Positions 45,866 to 58,391 of a stretch of 64,000 nucleotides of DNA are shown here, in pieces (the stretch's first letter is position 1; each line of letters starts with the position of its first letter). The stretch comes from Stenocarpella maydis (Eukaryota; Ascomycota; Sordariomycetes; Diaporthales; Diaporthaceae). The DNA is taken from positions 1 to 64,000 of the forward strand of contig NQMI01000013.1 of NCBI GenBank assembly GCA_002270565.1. The letters run 5' to 3'. A program made the position numbers and the translations under genes. A model generated the notes under the pieces. That model was not told the DNA's origin. It saw nothing but the letters and a program-made list of their open reading frames with translations, and did no database searches.

Positions 45866-46067
45866 GTTGTGATACTTTGCCGGGGCCGAGTTGCACCACC
45901 CCCTTCTTCAACATCATGAGCGCTGCCAGTTGCATCGAAGGGCCCATTCTTGAACCCTGTCACATGATCCACCCTAATTGGCCACGTTCGATCGACGCGA
46001 AACAAGCGCGGCTGTTCCTGACCTGTGCTTTTCTTCTGACCCGAGCCGTTGGCGACACACCCTGAAC

Positions 46068-46929
46068 ATGCACCCGCCAGGCCACCTCATCCTCGTCTGT
46101 GGCCATGCCATCTGGTCAGGGGGTCCTTCAAACGGTTTGGATGAGTCAGAATGGATCATTGAAGGCTGGAAGAAGGGCGAAACCCCAACATACATGGCGC
46201 ATATCAAGGCAGGCCTGAAGGTCTTGGGCGAGGACGATCACGCCATGCTGGTATTCTCAGGGCAAGTCCAGGGGCTGGCCCAAGTCTCTATCGGCCGGTG
46301 CGTATTCTCCCGGCCCTATACAGATTCTGACCTCTCGCAGAGGCCAAACTGTTGCGTCAACCCGGCTCTCGGAGGGCCGCAGCTACGCCAATCTCGCCGC
46401 CGCGAACGCCTATTGGGGTCTCCTGTGCTCGCCCACTGCCCCACCGCCCATCCCCAGTCGCTCACACCCCTTGTCTCCCATCCCGCTCCACCCTCGCATC
46501 GAATGTGAGGAGCGCGCCATGGACAGCTATCAAAACATACTCTTCAGCATTATCCACTTTTGGCGCAGCACCTCCAGGTGGCCCAGCTCTCTCACCATCG
46601 TCTCACACGCCTTCAAGCGCCGCCGCCTCGTCGAAGCGCACTGTAGCGCTCTCGCCTTCCCTCTTGACAAAGTTCGCTTCGTCGGCATCAACCCTCCGGG
46701 CGTTCCTGAGGTAGTCGACCAGGAGGAGGATGCGGTCAGTGAGTGGGTCAGGGATCCCCATGGCCAGGCTGACGGCCTCAAGACGAAGAGGGCGCGTAGG
46801 AACCCGTGGGGTATGTCGCAGAGGCTGTTTGAGAGCGAGGATGAGAGACTGCGAAGCGGCGTCGCGACGAGATTGCTCGAGGACGGCGAGGAAATCCTGG
46901 TCGAGGGCGGAGCGAGACCCTGGGGTTAA
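46068..46929 (+). CDS. DUF218 (YdcF-like) protein
   Basis: Two exons, 46068-46261 and 46341-46929, 260 residues, joined by a 79-bp intron with a GC donor (GCAAGT), a CTGAC branch site and CGCAG acceptor. Only this splice gives LVFSGGQTVASTRLSEGRSYANLAAAN, the DUF218 nucleotide-binding-like core. The N-terminus HLILVCGHAIWSGG is the first strand and loop of the domain; FSIIHFWRS, PSSLTIVSHAFKRRR and RFVGINPPG complete it. The biochemical role is unknown; the bacterial relatives YdcF and SanA suggest a cofactor- or envelope-related function, which need not hold here. No signal peptide. It starts 203 bp after fol3 on the same strand, so close tandem expression is possible. Confidence 0.82.
46262..46340 (+). 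other. GC-AG intron in the DUF218 gene
   Basis: Donor GCAAGT, acceptor CGCAG, 79 bp, not a multiple of three. The neighbouring GT would leave the conserved core out of frame. Confidence 0.88.
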
Positions 46930-48411
46930 GCCTGGGCATACTGAGTCCCGGTTCCTAGATCCCTCCTCATCTCATGTGGACTATAGATCATGTAGACTAT
47001 AGATCACGTAAACTATAGAGTAGACTTGCCAGGTTTGTGACAGAGCACTTGCAACACAGACACTTGCTTCTTTTGCGACAAAACGACATGCCTTGTGAGA
47101 CACTCGGGGCCATGACAGCATCTAGTTATTATCTCCAGAGGTATCGATACGTCGAGACACCCAGATTGAAACTGCCTCACGCACTGCAGCTCAACAATGC
47201 CCGGGGCGAAGGAGAGAGGCCGCCTGTAGAAAATAGTGCTTTGGCGCGCAGACCTCGGGATCTCTGCCAGCTGCAGAGCATATATTTTTACCAAAGCCGG
47301 GGCTGCTCAGAGGTACTTGAACATGAGATGGATGGGTGCTCAGGACTTGGGAGAGGCACAGATGAACCAATCGTTCTACATCTCCTTTAAGAAGACTTTG
47401 GTGCACAGAGTTCAGGAGCAGCCTCCGACGCCTGTACCGTTTCGCCATATTGGGGGAACTGTGAATTCAGATCTGAACAAGCCTCGGGTTTCTGGGGCTG
47501 TCTGTTCTCGGTGGGGCTTTGATCTCTCATCATTCCCTCTTCGCGATGATAGTGTAGAGCCGGGGAATATTCCCTTGACGGGGTAACTCGCAAGTCGTGG
47601 CTGGTCAATGGAAGGGATGTGGCTGTCGGTTTAGGATGCTCGAGTCCTTATTTGTGGGGTTCCTTTGACCAATTCGAGTGTCCTGTTCGGTCTCGATTAG
47701 CCTTGTCACGAGGTAATCACTATTTTGTTACATACCTGTTGACAGCCTTGGAGATTATTGTGTTTGGACCTATTACCTATTGTCAGCATTGTATTTATCA
47801 CCTACGGCTAAGTCTTGTCTTTCAGCGTTTATGACGATTATTTGAACAGGTCCTATGATTGATTTCTTTTTAGAAAAAAAAACCCCCCCGTAATACGAAA
47901 GCTGGCCAACAAATCTTCACATCAGATCAGAAACTTTACATGTAGGTACCCGGCTGGCCAGCCTAACGTAACTGGGTAATGGTACACTGGTGCAAACAAC
48001 AAGCACGAGCACGCACATGCCCAAGGATCTCCCACAGCCGGTTCTATATTCGAAAATTATACCCCGGCACAAACATGTGCATGGTGGATCGAGATGAATA
48101 GCCCGCTGTGAGGGTAATATATGCATCTATATGTTCTTGTTTCTCATTTCTTCCCGTCTCCCATTGCTTCTATTCCTCCCCAGTGGCGGCGGTTGTATTG
48201 ATCTCGTGCAGTTGCGGTCAGTCTCATAATAGCTGATGTCGACCTTATGACTGGGTGTCCTGCTGGGAGGCTCATAGTTCTAACCTAGCTAGCGCGTGAG
48301 AGACAGTCTACTCTCGCAACTTCCCTGGACACGACGCCATTCGTAAAGCCAGCATACCAGCCCGTGCAACGCCCACCAGGCATATTGAGGCACGCACACC
48401 TGACCACCCCA
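46930..48411. other. Intergenic between convergent genes
   Basis: No biased frame. Begins with a short tandem repeat (46981-47024) and holds an A9/C8 run near 47873-47889. Confidence 0.5.
46981..47024. repeat. 16-bp tandem repeat, 2.7 copies
   Basis: Units CTATAGATCATGTAGA, CTATAGATCACGTAAA and a partial CTATAGAGTAGA, starting 52 bp after the DUF218 stop codon. Confidence 0.8.
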
Positions 48412-49567
48412 TCAGATCCTCGATGCAGTCTCGCCCACGGCACCGGCACCGGCGCCAGCACCCTTCACCACCTCGCACACAAAGCTCACGGCGTCCACCA
48501 GCATCCCGGGGCTGCACTCGTGGCCGACGCCCGCGTAGACCCTGTTGTCTGCCACGAGGCCAGAGTCACCATACCATCCTGCGGCAGCGTCCGTGAGGAA
48601 CCTGGTGAAGGGCTCCGAGCACCTCCAGGGCACGAGCCGGTCAGCGCCGCCGGTGCACATGAGGATCCTCTTGCCCCGGACGCGGGCGTCGAGGAGGGGC
48701 CGGAGGCGGGCCTGCTCATCCTCCGGGGGCGGCAACTCGGCGGGCACGTCGCCGGCGCCAAAGAGGATGCCCTTGGGGTCGAAGCGCGCGCACTGGGCGA
48801 CGAGGGCGGGGGGGAAGTCGCGGCTGCCCAGGAAGCCATCCCCGCCGCGGGCGCGGTCGAGCATGAGGAGCTGGAGGTCCGGGCAGCCGATGATGCTTAC
48901 GGCGGCGGTGATACGGGGCTCGGCAAAGAGGGCCTGCCAGGCGGAGTGGCCGCCGAGGGAGACGCCGAGGCAGAGGTGCTGGTCAAAGGCCGGGGCCGGG
49001 GCGGGCGGGCACTGGTCGAGGAAGAGGTATGAGGGCAGGGCGTCGATGAGGAGCTGGGTGTCGACGGCGGTGCCCGAGATGATGCCCACCATGTCCTGGG
49101 CGTGGTGAGGGTTCCCCTTGTTCCAGGACTGGTTGGCAAGCGGGTGGACCTCGCGGGTGCCGTGGTTGCGTTGATCTTTTGAGGAGGGGGGTCGTTGTCA
49201 TGTCAGCCTGGTTCTCACTTCGGGTTGTTGCTCGCAGCCATGGATGTGCATGTGTACATGCAAGGCATACATGTATCTATGGAGAGGGGGGCTCACCGAA
49301 GGCAACGGCAATCAGGCCCCGTGTGCTCGAGGGCTCCCTGGTGGCATTGTACTCGCCCACGGCGCGCCGGGCCATGGGGGCCATCCTGGCCTTGGTGCCG
49401 AGGCGGGGGTTGTGCAGCCAGAGGACCGAGACGTGGGCGAGGTCCTCGGGCAGCTCGTCAAGCCCGTAGACGTCGACCATGATCCCGGTGACGGCGAGGG
49501 TCCTGACCGAGACCACAGGGGGCTCGGGCAGGCCCTCTACGGGGTTCGCGGTCTCCTTGTCGGCCAT
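48412..49567 (-). CDS. Alpha/beta hydrolase
   Basis: Two exons, 49297-49567 and 48412-49175, join to 1035 bp, 344 residues; the 121-bp intron has a GTGAGC donor and CAAAAG acceptor. The junction gives AFDQRNHGTREVHPLANQSW, a conserved oxyanion-side block of this fungal hydrolase group. The nucleophile is in GVSLGGHS, the acid in GGADRLVPW and the histidine in GVGHECSP near the end, so the triad is complete. No signal peptide (start MADKETANP), so it is likely cytosolic. Substrate unknown; relatives are annotated only as alpha/beta hydrolases or as dienelactone-hydrolase or prolyl-peptidase-like. Confidence 0.85.
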
Positions 49568-51613
49568 CTTTGGTGGCGGTAGGTGATGGGACGGGCCTCG
49601 GTCGGGTTGTGTCGTGTCGGGTGGGAGAAGCTGGGAGTTGAATAGGAGGAGTTGAGATGCCTGCTCCCTCCCACGTGCAGAGTCTTTTTCGGTCCACCAG
49701 GAGGGCGATGTTGCAAGTGGAGGGGCAGGATTCACAGATTGAGTGCCCTGGTGGACGATGTTGGAGGCTCACTATGCAGTCCTGTGACGTCGTGTCACGT
49801 CCCGTGGCAGGGCAGCATAGGTGCCGAGGTGGTCGTTGTGGTCAGCATTCCGGTTCGGGGCGGGCAGCCTGACGGCACGAATGGCCCGGCTGATGGTGGT
49901 GACAAGAGTTCGGATGACGGGCCGGCCGACCCCACATTAAATCGGCACCAGACCGGCACCGGAGTCCGATGTTGTCACGGTGTTTCATGTCGGTGAGATG
50001 AACATGGACTACTGACGGGGTGAACAAATATGCCTCGACGATTTGTTTATATGAAGAGAAGATATGGTTACTGTCGTGTTTATTACGGTGGATGCACGCC
50101 TGGCATCCCTGCCTTGGTACATGGTTCCAATGGTTGCAGCTGTCGAGCAGATATCAGTACGTCCCAGGTAGTATGTGAAGATGCATCTGTGACAGAGAGA
50201 GCTGCTGCTCGATTGTTTGTTTACCTACTCAGGAGTTATTGAGATTCGCCACAATGGCTTAGTCTAGCTAGAGGTGGAATAGCTACACAAAATAGGAGGA
50301 GCTGACGTCGACGAGCATCATGTGCCTGCGGTGATGCGGTCAGCTCAATGTGTGGTGTTGTTGTTTGGTGCAGTTAAACAGAGGTCGACAGCAGCCCTAC
50401 GTCATGACTACCTACGGCCTGCCCAGAAAACTGGCCAGAGGCCTCAGTGCTGGGATCAATGATAGAAAGAGCAGTGGCCAAGGGTCCAGCCCCACAGGTG
50501 ACCATAGCTCCCTGATCCTCTCTTCAGACGGTCCCTCGCCGTTTCGTACCTGTCCTGCCTCGGCCTTCTGATCTGCTTGCAGCAGCACCAGTTGAATTGA
50601 GCCCGGGGCTATGATACCCCGCTTCTGGCCTGGTCCCGAATCCCACCTACTGGAGGAATGCATGCACGAGATATACCACGCTACCGGCAAACCCAGGAGC
50701 ATGCACTGATTGCCATGAGTGCCATGATTGTCTGATTGTCTTGAGTCTGCTCGAGTCTCTCTGCTGCGGTGCTGGTACGTGTACCATGTATACAGAGTGT
50801 CTGGCTTGCTGATTCCGTATTTACTTGGGTATCGGTACATATCTGATTGTACTAATGCCTGCCCTGCCAAGTGTACCCGTGTCCTTGCACTTGCCCCTCA
50901 CCAAAGTGTACACACTACGGTACATACCTTACACTATTCTGCTCTCTAGACCACCCCAGGTTCAGGCCCATCTGGCCCTATCTGGGCCATTCTGGCGGAA
51001 CGGCGGACTGGCCTGCGAGGGAAAACTCTGACCTCTGGCGTTTGGTCACTATCAACTCTCACAAATTCCCCATTGCCATTTTATTCCCACTTTTCCCACA
51101 TCGCATCCTAATTCCGACCTTCCGACCTCCTCCTCCTCCTCCCCTGTAACCAACCCCGCGGTGGCGTTTGCTGCTGCTGCTGCTGCTGGTGCTAGAAAAA
51201 AAAAATCACACACGGCGCAGTGCAGTCCTCTCTCATCTCATTCTGGGATCAAAGTCGACATCACCCACATCCAAGACGACCGTGACCATTCATACCTTAC
51301 TAGCCTCGTCTTGCCCTCTCCCCCCACTCTCCCCTGCCCTTACCTTACCCTGACTTGGCTTACCTGCCCTGCGCCTTGCCTCCACTACTACCGCCACCAC
51401 CACCACCACCTCCACCTCAACCTCCAATCCGTCCATCCACCTTCTTTCCCTGCCTCAGCAACGTCCCCAACACAACAACAACCACCGACCTCGACCCCGA
51501 CCTCGACCTCGACCCCGACCTCGACCTTGACCTCGTCTCTGCCGCCCTCCACCCTCCGACCTCCTCTCCACGGCCTGTCCACACTCTCACCTGCCCATCA
51601 GGTCTCGTGCGCC
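49568..51613. other. Divergent intergenic region, hydrolase / PP2C
   Basis: Two kb without a biased frame. The right end (about 51395-51540) is pyrimidine-rich on the plus strand with CCA repeats and a CTCGAC/CCCGAC hexamer tandem, the likely 5' UTR of the phosphatase gene. Confidence 0.5.
51488..51535. repeat. CTCGAC/CCCGAC hexamer tandem
   Basis: About eight degenerate hexamer units about 80-125 bp before the PP2C start codon, in the likely leader of the transcript. Confidence 0.7.
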
Positions 51614-53871
51614 ATGGGTCAGACTCTCAGTGAGCCCGTTGTCGAGAAGGTCAGTTCACCTGGTGCAAAACCGCCAGCCGACCCCAGTTCTCGGGTTCCA
51701 CGTGCCGTGCCCCCGACTTCCAAATCCCGTCCGACTCCTTCCGCCCGCCCTCTCGCTTGCAGCCCTGCCGGTCCAGTCTGGTTCTGGTTCCTTGATCTGC
51801 CTGCCAGTATCGGCCTACCTCGTCACCATGGTCCGCGGTTGCGCAGCTCCAGCCCCAGCCCTCGACCCTCGTGACATGGCGTCATGGTTTGATGGTGCTG
51901 CCCGCGCTTTGATGGCTTAGGACAACCTCACCTGCCCGCCCGCCCGCCTGTCTGCGCCCTCACCGGGCATGTTATGCCGCCGACCAACAACATCACCTTC
52001 TCTTCTCTCCGAACCTCCTTCCTTCAACCCGTGCTTGACTCTTGCTAGCGCCTTGCTGACTCCACTGCCTCGCCCTCCTCTAGACATCCGAGAATGGCCA
52101 GGACAAGAGGCTCATCTATGGCGTCTCTGCCATGCAGGGCTGGCGCATCAGCATGGAGGATGCCCACACCACCGTTCTAGATCTTCTCGCCGCCAACCCC
52201 GATGCCTCAAAGAACCACCCCCAACAGCTCTCCTTCTTCGGTGTCTTCGATGGCCACGGCGGTGACAAGGTTGCCCTCTTCACGGGCGAGAACATCCACA
52301 ACATCATCGCGAAGCAGGACACGTTCAAGGCAGGCAACTACGAGCAGGCGCTCAAGGATGGCTTTCTCGCTACCGACCGCGCAATACTCAACGGTACGCC
52401 TCACAGGAGCTAAGGCCCTGTCCCCTGCCAGACACGCCCACACGACTGACAAATACTTATTTTTTTTTCTTTCCCCGAGCAGACCCTAAATACGAGGAGG
52501 AGGTTTCTGGCTGTACAGCCTGTGTCAGTCTCATTTCAGATGAGAAAATCTACGTGGTGCGTCCACGCCGAGTCACCCCCCCGCCAACCGGCGAGCCCTC
52601 CCGCAAGCTGACCTCACCTGTCCAACAGGCCAATGCCGGAGATTCCAGGAGTGTTTTGGGTGTCAAGGGCCGCGCGAAGCCGCTCTCCTTCGACCACAAG
52701 CCCCAGAATGAGGGTATGTGCTACTCTACTAACCCCTAGTCCGCTGCGCCACAAAAGTGCATGGTTGGCTGACCCCTCTGCTCCCAGGCGAGAAGGCAAG
52801 AATCACCGCCGCTGGTGGCTTCGTCGACTTTGGCCGTGTCAACGGCAACCTCGCTCTCTCCAGAGCCATAGGCGACTTCGAGTTCAAGAAGAGCGCAGAG
52901 CTGGCCCCAGAGCAACAGATCGTGACCGCCTACCCCGATGTCGTGGTCCATGACCTTTCGGATGATGATGAGTTCCTCGTGAGCGCCTGTGACGGTACGT
53001 TACGCCTCACCATCTGCCTGCCTCGCCCGATTGGTAGCACATGCTGACGATGCTTCTCAAAACTCTAGGTATCTGGGACTGCCAGTCCTCTCAGGCCGTC
53101 ATCGAGTTTGTGCGCCGTGGCATCGCTGCCAAGCAAGATCTGGACAAGATCTGCGAGAACATGATGGACAACTGCCTGGCCTCTAACTCGGAGACGGGCG
53201 GTGTCGGCTGTGATAATATGACCATGATCATCATCGGTTTCCTGCGCGGCCGGACCAAGGAGGAGTGGTACGAGGAGATCAGCAAGCGAGTCGCTAACGG
53301 CGACGGACCTTGCGCTCCTCCAGAATACGGTACGCAAACAGCACGCACGCAAACAGCCACACAAGGCACATGTCTCCCCTGGTCTGCCTGCAACTCCCTG
53401 CAGCTTGGGCACACTCCACGTTGAGAAGAGCATCATACTGACCCGTACTTCTCGTTATACACAGCCGAGTTCCGAGGCCCTGGCGTCCACCACAGCTTCG
53501 ATGACAATGACAGTGGCAATGACTACGACAACGAGTCTTCTAACAAGGGCAAGTCTTTTGGCATTGGCGGTTACCGTGGCCGAATCATCTTCCTCGGCGA
53601 TGGCACAGAAGTGCTGACCGACTCAGACGAGACCGAGATGTTCGACAACTCTGAAGAGGATAAGGACCTCGCCAGCCAGGTCTCCAAGAAATCATCGTCC
53701 ACTGATGACAATGACAAAGAGGTCATCGGCAGCCCCGTCACCCCCGAGAAACTCGATCCTAAGTTCGACCTGAACAAGAAGGCGACTGGGAGTAGCCCCG
53801 GTTCCTCCAGCTCCGAGGCCGAAAAGAAGGAGGACAAGGACCCCAAGACCGCAGCCAAGAAGGAGGCCTAG
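51614..53871 (+). CDS. ptc2: PP2C protein phosphatase, PTC2/PTC3 type
   Basis: Metal-dependent Ser/Thr phosphatase; yeast relatives shut down stress MAP kinase and DNA-damage signalling. Seven exons: 51614-51649, 52084-52393, 52483-52556, 52629-52713, 52788-52994, 53069-53329, 53465-53871; 1380 bp, 459 residues. The first exon codes [12 protein letters not shown], where Gly2 is a likely myristoylation site. PP2C motifs in order: [74 protein letters not shown]; all metal-binding aspartates are there. The C-terminal 110 residues are acidic and Lys/Ser-rich, as in PTC2/3. Intron 1 (435 bp) is the longest seen; the donors are GT throughout. Confidence 0.93.
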
Positions 53872-55496
53872 GTGGAATCCCTCACCATCTTGGGAAGCCG
53901 GCAGCTCTGAGCAGCTCGGGCCAGCCGTAAAAGAAAGGAGAGGCCACACGAACGCTGTAGCTATGAGGGACGGCTGTGCAACCTCCCCACCTCGATGATA
54001 CCACTTCAGCAAAGCTACTTGAATGAATGATGGAGTCTGACGGCGAATTTCAACGACTTTGGAGCACGTTCCCCGGGATTAGAGGCAAGAGGGAGACAGA
54101 GAGGAAGATGCGAGCGACTGCTTCGATGGTTAGGTGTCTGTATCACGAAAGAAGTCATGTATCATGTGTCATGCGGGCTTGGAGCAGCCTGGGCGTTGGT
54201 GTTTCTCGGGCTGCTGCACCAGGTCCGCATGGAGCCACAAAGCGGAGGGTGCGAGGTGGCACGTTGTTTTTGCGTGCGTGCGCAACAGCGATCGAGAGGG
54301 GCTTGGGCAGCAAGGAGGGAAGGACATTGTTGTCATAATGAAATTTGCGCGGAAACAACGGAAGCACATATATCCCTTGCCGGTCGTCAACCACCCCTCC
54401 TCCTTCCCCTTTTTATCCTTATTTTAAACCTACCTACTACCACCCACCCCCTGCCATTTTCGCGTCGCAGGAAATGAAGACGAGTAAAAGAAGATGCCCG
54501 GAAACTTCACAGTGACATATGGCTGGATTTTAAATTCCGCCATTTGCCGGACGGAGACTGAGGATAACGGAGACGGCGGCCCGGATCGGTAACAGAAATC
54601 CAAAGGTCGGGACGAGGATTCGCGGCCAGGCCAAGTTCCCCTAGGCCCGATGGTATTAGGTCTCCTCCGACAAGCAGGTCATGGTCGATTTCAACGCAGG
54701 CCTTGTGAACTCCGAGACAGGTCGGCCCGCCAGGCACGGGGTCTGTCCGGTCGATGCCGCTACTGGCCTTGGTGTACATCGGCGAAGGAACTGCTGCCTA
54801 CCGGGGCAACCTCTATGGTAACCGCGATTGCGACATATACGACCCGTCAGACGTGACACATGCCAATATCGACAACCTAAAAGCCTATACTAGCCACTAT
54901 ACTCATGGTATCTAACCCTGGTACCCATGCTGCTCTATTCTGAGGTTTTAACCAACTCACAATGCATGCTGCAGGTTCTCAGAGTTTTATATTTTTTTAA
55001 AAAAAAATTGAAAGAAAAAGCAAGAAATAGTGGCCAAGTGAGCACAGACAGCCTTGAGGTATGTAGGCACGCGCGATGTGGTATGAACCGAAATACATGA
55101 TACGGGTGAAGCTCAGGTGGGAGACAAGATTGACACCTCTTACAACAAGCTGACCTAGGCTGTATCGACATTTATGAATGATGGCTGCGTCCAAGAAACA
55201 ATCGGACAGGGGACTGCCTAGGTCGCGTGGACAGCACAGAGACTTGACAGCATGATGATTACTTGGCACGAATCGCCACCTGCCGAGAAAGGTTGACGAG
55301 TGCGCTGACGACGAACGAGGCAGTGCGGAGTGACAACACACAAGTTTTAAAAAGGTCACCGAGGAACAACCCTGCCCATTTCTAACGCGCATAATACAGG
55401 CAATCTGCCTCGTTATGTCTCACTTATCAAGCCATCTCCCTACTCTGCAACTCGTCTGCTCCCGTGACGAGTCCCAAGTATCGAAGCCGCGGAACA
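53872..55496. other. Intergenic, no gene seen
   Basis: Contains the 3' UTR of the phosphatase gene and about 1.4 kb with no biased frame; T/A runs near 54988-55010. Confidence 0.45.
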
Positions 55497-57226
55497 ATGT
55501 CCAGATTTGAGGAGCAACTGCTGTCGACGGCTGACGATGAGAAGCTTGCGAAAAGGCTGCAGACCGAGTGGGAGTATGAAGAGCAAAGACATGCGGAGCT
55601 TTACGAAAAGTCGCCAGTCGACGCGGGGCCGGGCCCGTCCGTGACGGAAGACAAGAGACTAGCAAGGAGGCTTCAGGCGGATTGGGATACTCGAGATCAG
55701 GAGGCGCACCGGGCAACAACTGCAGTTCGAGGGCAGCCCAAACAGGTCTCATTGGCCGTGCCACGCCAAGAACCACACATGACTGTTGCGCCGCCAGACC
55801 TTTAGTATTCACAGGACTCAACCCGGGTCATGGCATACATGATCCCCCTGCCTTAGCCGCTCAGGAATGGAGTCGCGCAGTGTGTCCCCCAGCGGTACAT
55901 GCTGTACATGCCGCCGGCGCCGGACCTGCTGAAGCCGGCGGACAAGGCCGCCAAGGAGCGGAAGCGCGACAGGGCCGTGCGGCGGTGGCAGCAGGAGGTC
56001 CGCAAGGCAAAGACGTACAACGGGCGAGTCGTGTCGCTGGGCGGAGTCCAGAGCGCGTCCGTCCGCGGGGCCGTCTGGGCCGTCAGCATCATCAGGCCCC
56101 CGGACGTGACCTTCCTCTCGCAGGTCCCGCGCAGGTCCGTCAGGAGCCTCGTGCTGGCACACCCGCCGGGGGCGGAGGGCGGGCCGGCCGCGCAACAGCC
56201 GCCGGGCGACGGCGACATGTTTGACAAGGTCAGGGGCGAGCTGGGCCGGACCAGGAGGCGGGCCAGGCGGGACTTTTGGACCGGCGCGGCACTGCTCCCG
56301 GTCACGTTCGCGGTCGACCTCGTCGTGCCCGTCTTTGGGGGCCTCAGCGAGGTCAACGTAGTGTGGACGGCTGTCAACGCGAGCGCCTGGATGACCGCGG
56401 ACAAGGTCGTGGGCAGGCTGGTCCCCGCCGCCGCGCACCAGGACGACAACGGCGGCGGAGGCCAGGCACGCGAGGGCACCCACGGCGGGGGGCACGATGA
56501 CAACATCAGCGAGAAGGGCTGGTTCCACAGGGACAAGAGCAAGGGGAAGGACGACGAGGACGAGATGATCCAGGTGGTGTTCCGCCCCAGCCCGGCCATG
56601 GACATCATGAGGCGCTACATCGACGAGGCCTGCCACCGGCGCAACGCGGACGCCTTCCCCTGCGGGCGGGGGCACGCCCCCGGCGAGGCTGAGGTGCTGG
56701 TGGGCATGGGGTGGTCGCCAGAGCGCCGGGATGTCCCCGATGCGGAGGGCGACGTTGCTGTAAGTTTTTGATTTCTTTCTTTTTTTTTTTCTTCTCTTTT
56801 TTTTTTTTTTGGGGGGGGGGTTGGGAGGAGGTTCTTTGAGTCCACTATACTACTACCTACCTACCTACCCATCTCTCTACCACCTTACTTACTCGCGCGT
56901 GTGCGAGACCTCTCCCCTCCGTCACCTTGCTAGGAGGCGAGAAGCTGGTTGGCGCATAACTAACTAACTGCTGTGGCATCCCACCGAGACAGTGGCAGAT
57001 CCGTATGGCCACTGAGGACCTGCGGGAGGCGGCGGGCAGGGTTGCCGGGTCGTGGGACCGGTGGTGTAGGAGGTGCGTGAGGAAGGGCCCCACCGGGAGG
57101 AGGGCGGCAGTGGGTGAGGAGGGGAAGGACCTGGACGGGGACGACAGCGAGGGCGATGACGAGGAGGAGGGGGAGGAGAGGCTGAGGCCTGAGCTGCCCG
57201 TGAGGCCGCCTGTTCGGTATGGGTGA
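55497..57226 (+). CDS. Conserved protein with twin LAxRLQ motifs, unknown function
   Basis: Three exons: 55497 to about 55745, about 55857-56759, and 56993-57226; about 461 residues. The start at 55497 (MSRFEEQLL) has a good context; the longer frame starts only with GTG. The first junction is unresolved: TAG codons at 55803 and 55854 force an intron, but no strong donor is seen (a GTCTCATT at 55746 fits phase). Intron 2 is clear (GTAAGT, TAACTAAC branch, GACAG) and carries long T and G runs. The N-terminus has two similar segments, DDEKLAKRLQTEWEYEEQ and EDKRLARRLQADWDTRDQ, reminiscent of ubiquitin-interacting helices. The middle has PDVTFLSQVPRRSVRSLV and a hydrophobic segment FWTGAALLPVTFAVDLVVPV that may enter a membrane; the tail is acidic. 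Confidence 0.65.
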
Positions 57227-57498
57227 TGATGACTGGTTACTAGCGGGGACGGAAGGCTAAGAGGTGTTTTTTTTTTTCTTCCTCTTCTTCTTTTGGTGTT
57301 TGGCTGGGGGTATAACTGGTATCTATACTAATCTCTTCGTGTCGGATATTATAGTGATGTAACAATCAGACTTCGTCCCAGTAAAAACATACCCCTGCTT
57401 GGCCTTTTACTTTGCTTCCTGTGCCATCTCGTCGAATATTAGGTAGGCTGAAAAGGGGGATGCGAGACCAAGGAGGGGCCTGAGGGACCGAAGAGACA

Positions 57499-58391
57499 TC
57501 AAATCATTTTATCGAAAGGCCAGAACTTCTTGGCCTTCTCAATCTCCAAGACCTCGGCCGCAGACTCCTTCGCTAGCTCACAGTACAGCATAGGGACCCA
57601 TCCTTTTTCATTAGTCATTAATACATCAACGACACCATTTCTCAGCTTGACGGTGATCTGAAAGCCGCCCCACTGCTGGGCATGTTCGGCCAGCTCTTCA
57701 GTAGTAGGCTGATACGGAGGAGGCCCGTCCAGGCCGAGTCCATCCCGCTTCTGACACAGTTCCACGAGCTCGTTGCGGAGGGCTGCTGAACCATCCTTCC
57801 AACAGGAATAGCAGTGCCGAAATGGGCGAGTAAGGGGTTTCATCAGTGTCTCCGTGCCGCATGTAAACGTGGCGCCCAGCCTCTGAGGCCAACATCCCAG
57901 GTCTGCCGGCAGATGGCCACGTCCTTGGCCAATGCATCTTGCTTCGCATTACCCTCTGGGCTTCGGCCCCCATCGACACCTGCCCGTTGGTCAAATCCTT
58001 TGGTTTCACCGCAGGGATCCGGTATGTCCTCAAAATATAACAGAGCGGGGTCAAGGCACGCCGATTGCCAGTCAGCCACGGCGGTAATCTTCGTTGGGCC
58101 TGTCGGGCCGACAGATATGTTTCGCTTATTATGCAGGTCAGGGTGCGTCAGAAGTGGCGCCGAGGTACTTTTGATGCTCGGATCACGGCTGAGCGCCCTG
58201 AGAACCGTACATGGTGAGATGGCGGCCGCCCACGTCAGATGCGCGACCGGGGAACCGATGAGGCCAAGCTGCGAGGTCGCTAATGTTGGCATGCGTCTGG
58301 AATGGCGGTCCAATAAACGCGGAGCGTGGGGTTTGTAATTGTGTCCTCGACATCCAGTTCGGTACATAGGTATGAGTGGGTCTTCCGTCAA
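57499..58391 (-). pseudogene. Aminoglycoside-phosphotransferase-like (APH) gene, broken
   Basis: Remnant of the large fungal APH/choline-kinase-like family. The catalytic loop LLTHPDLHNKRN and the metal-binding TKITAVADWQS are in one frame; the C-terminal block MKPLTRPFRHCYSCWKDGS onward is in another, with the break at about 57843-57850, where HAAR should continue into TLMKPL. The first frame has no convincing ATG, and upstream of the catalytic loop the sequence no longer resembles the family (the N-lobe is lost). The downstream part to the stop at 57499 (FWPFDKMI) keeps bias. It lies only 270 bp from, and convergent to, the twin-motif gene, at the edge of the conserved block. Confidence 0.75.
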
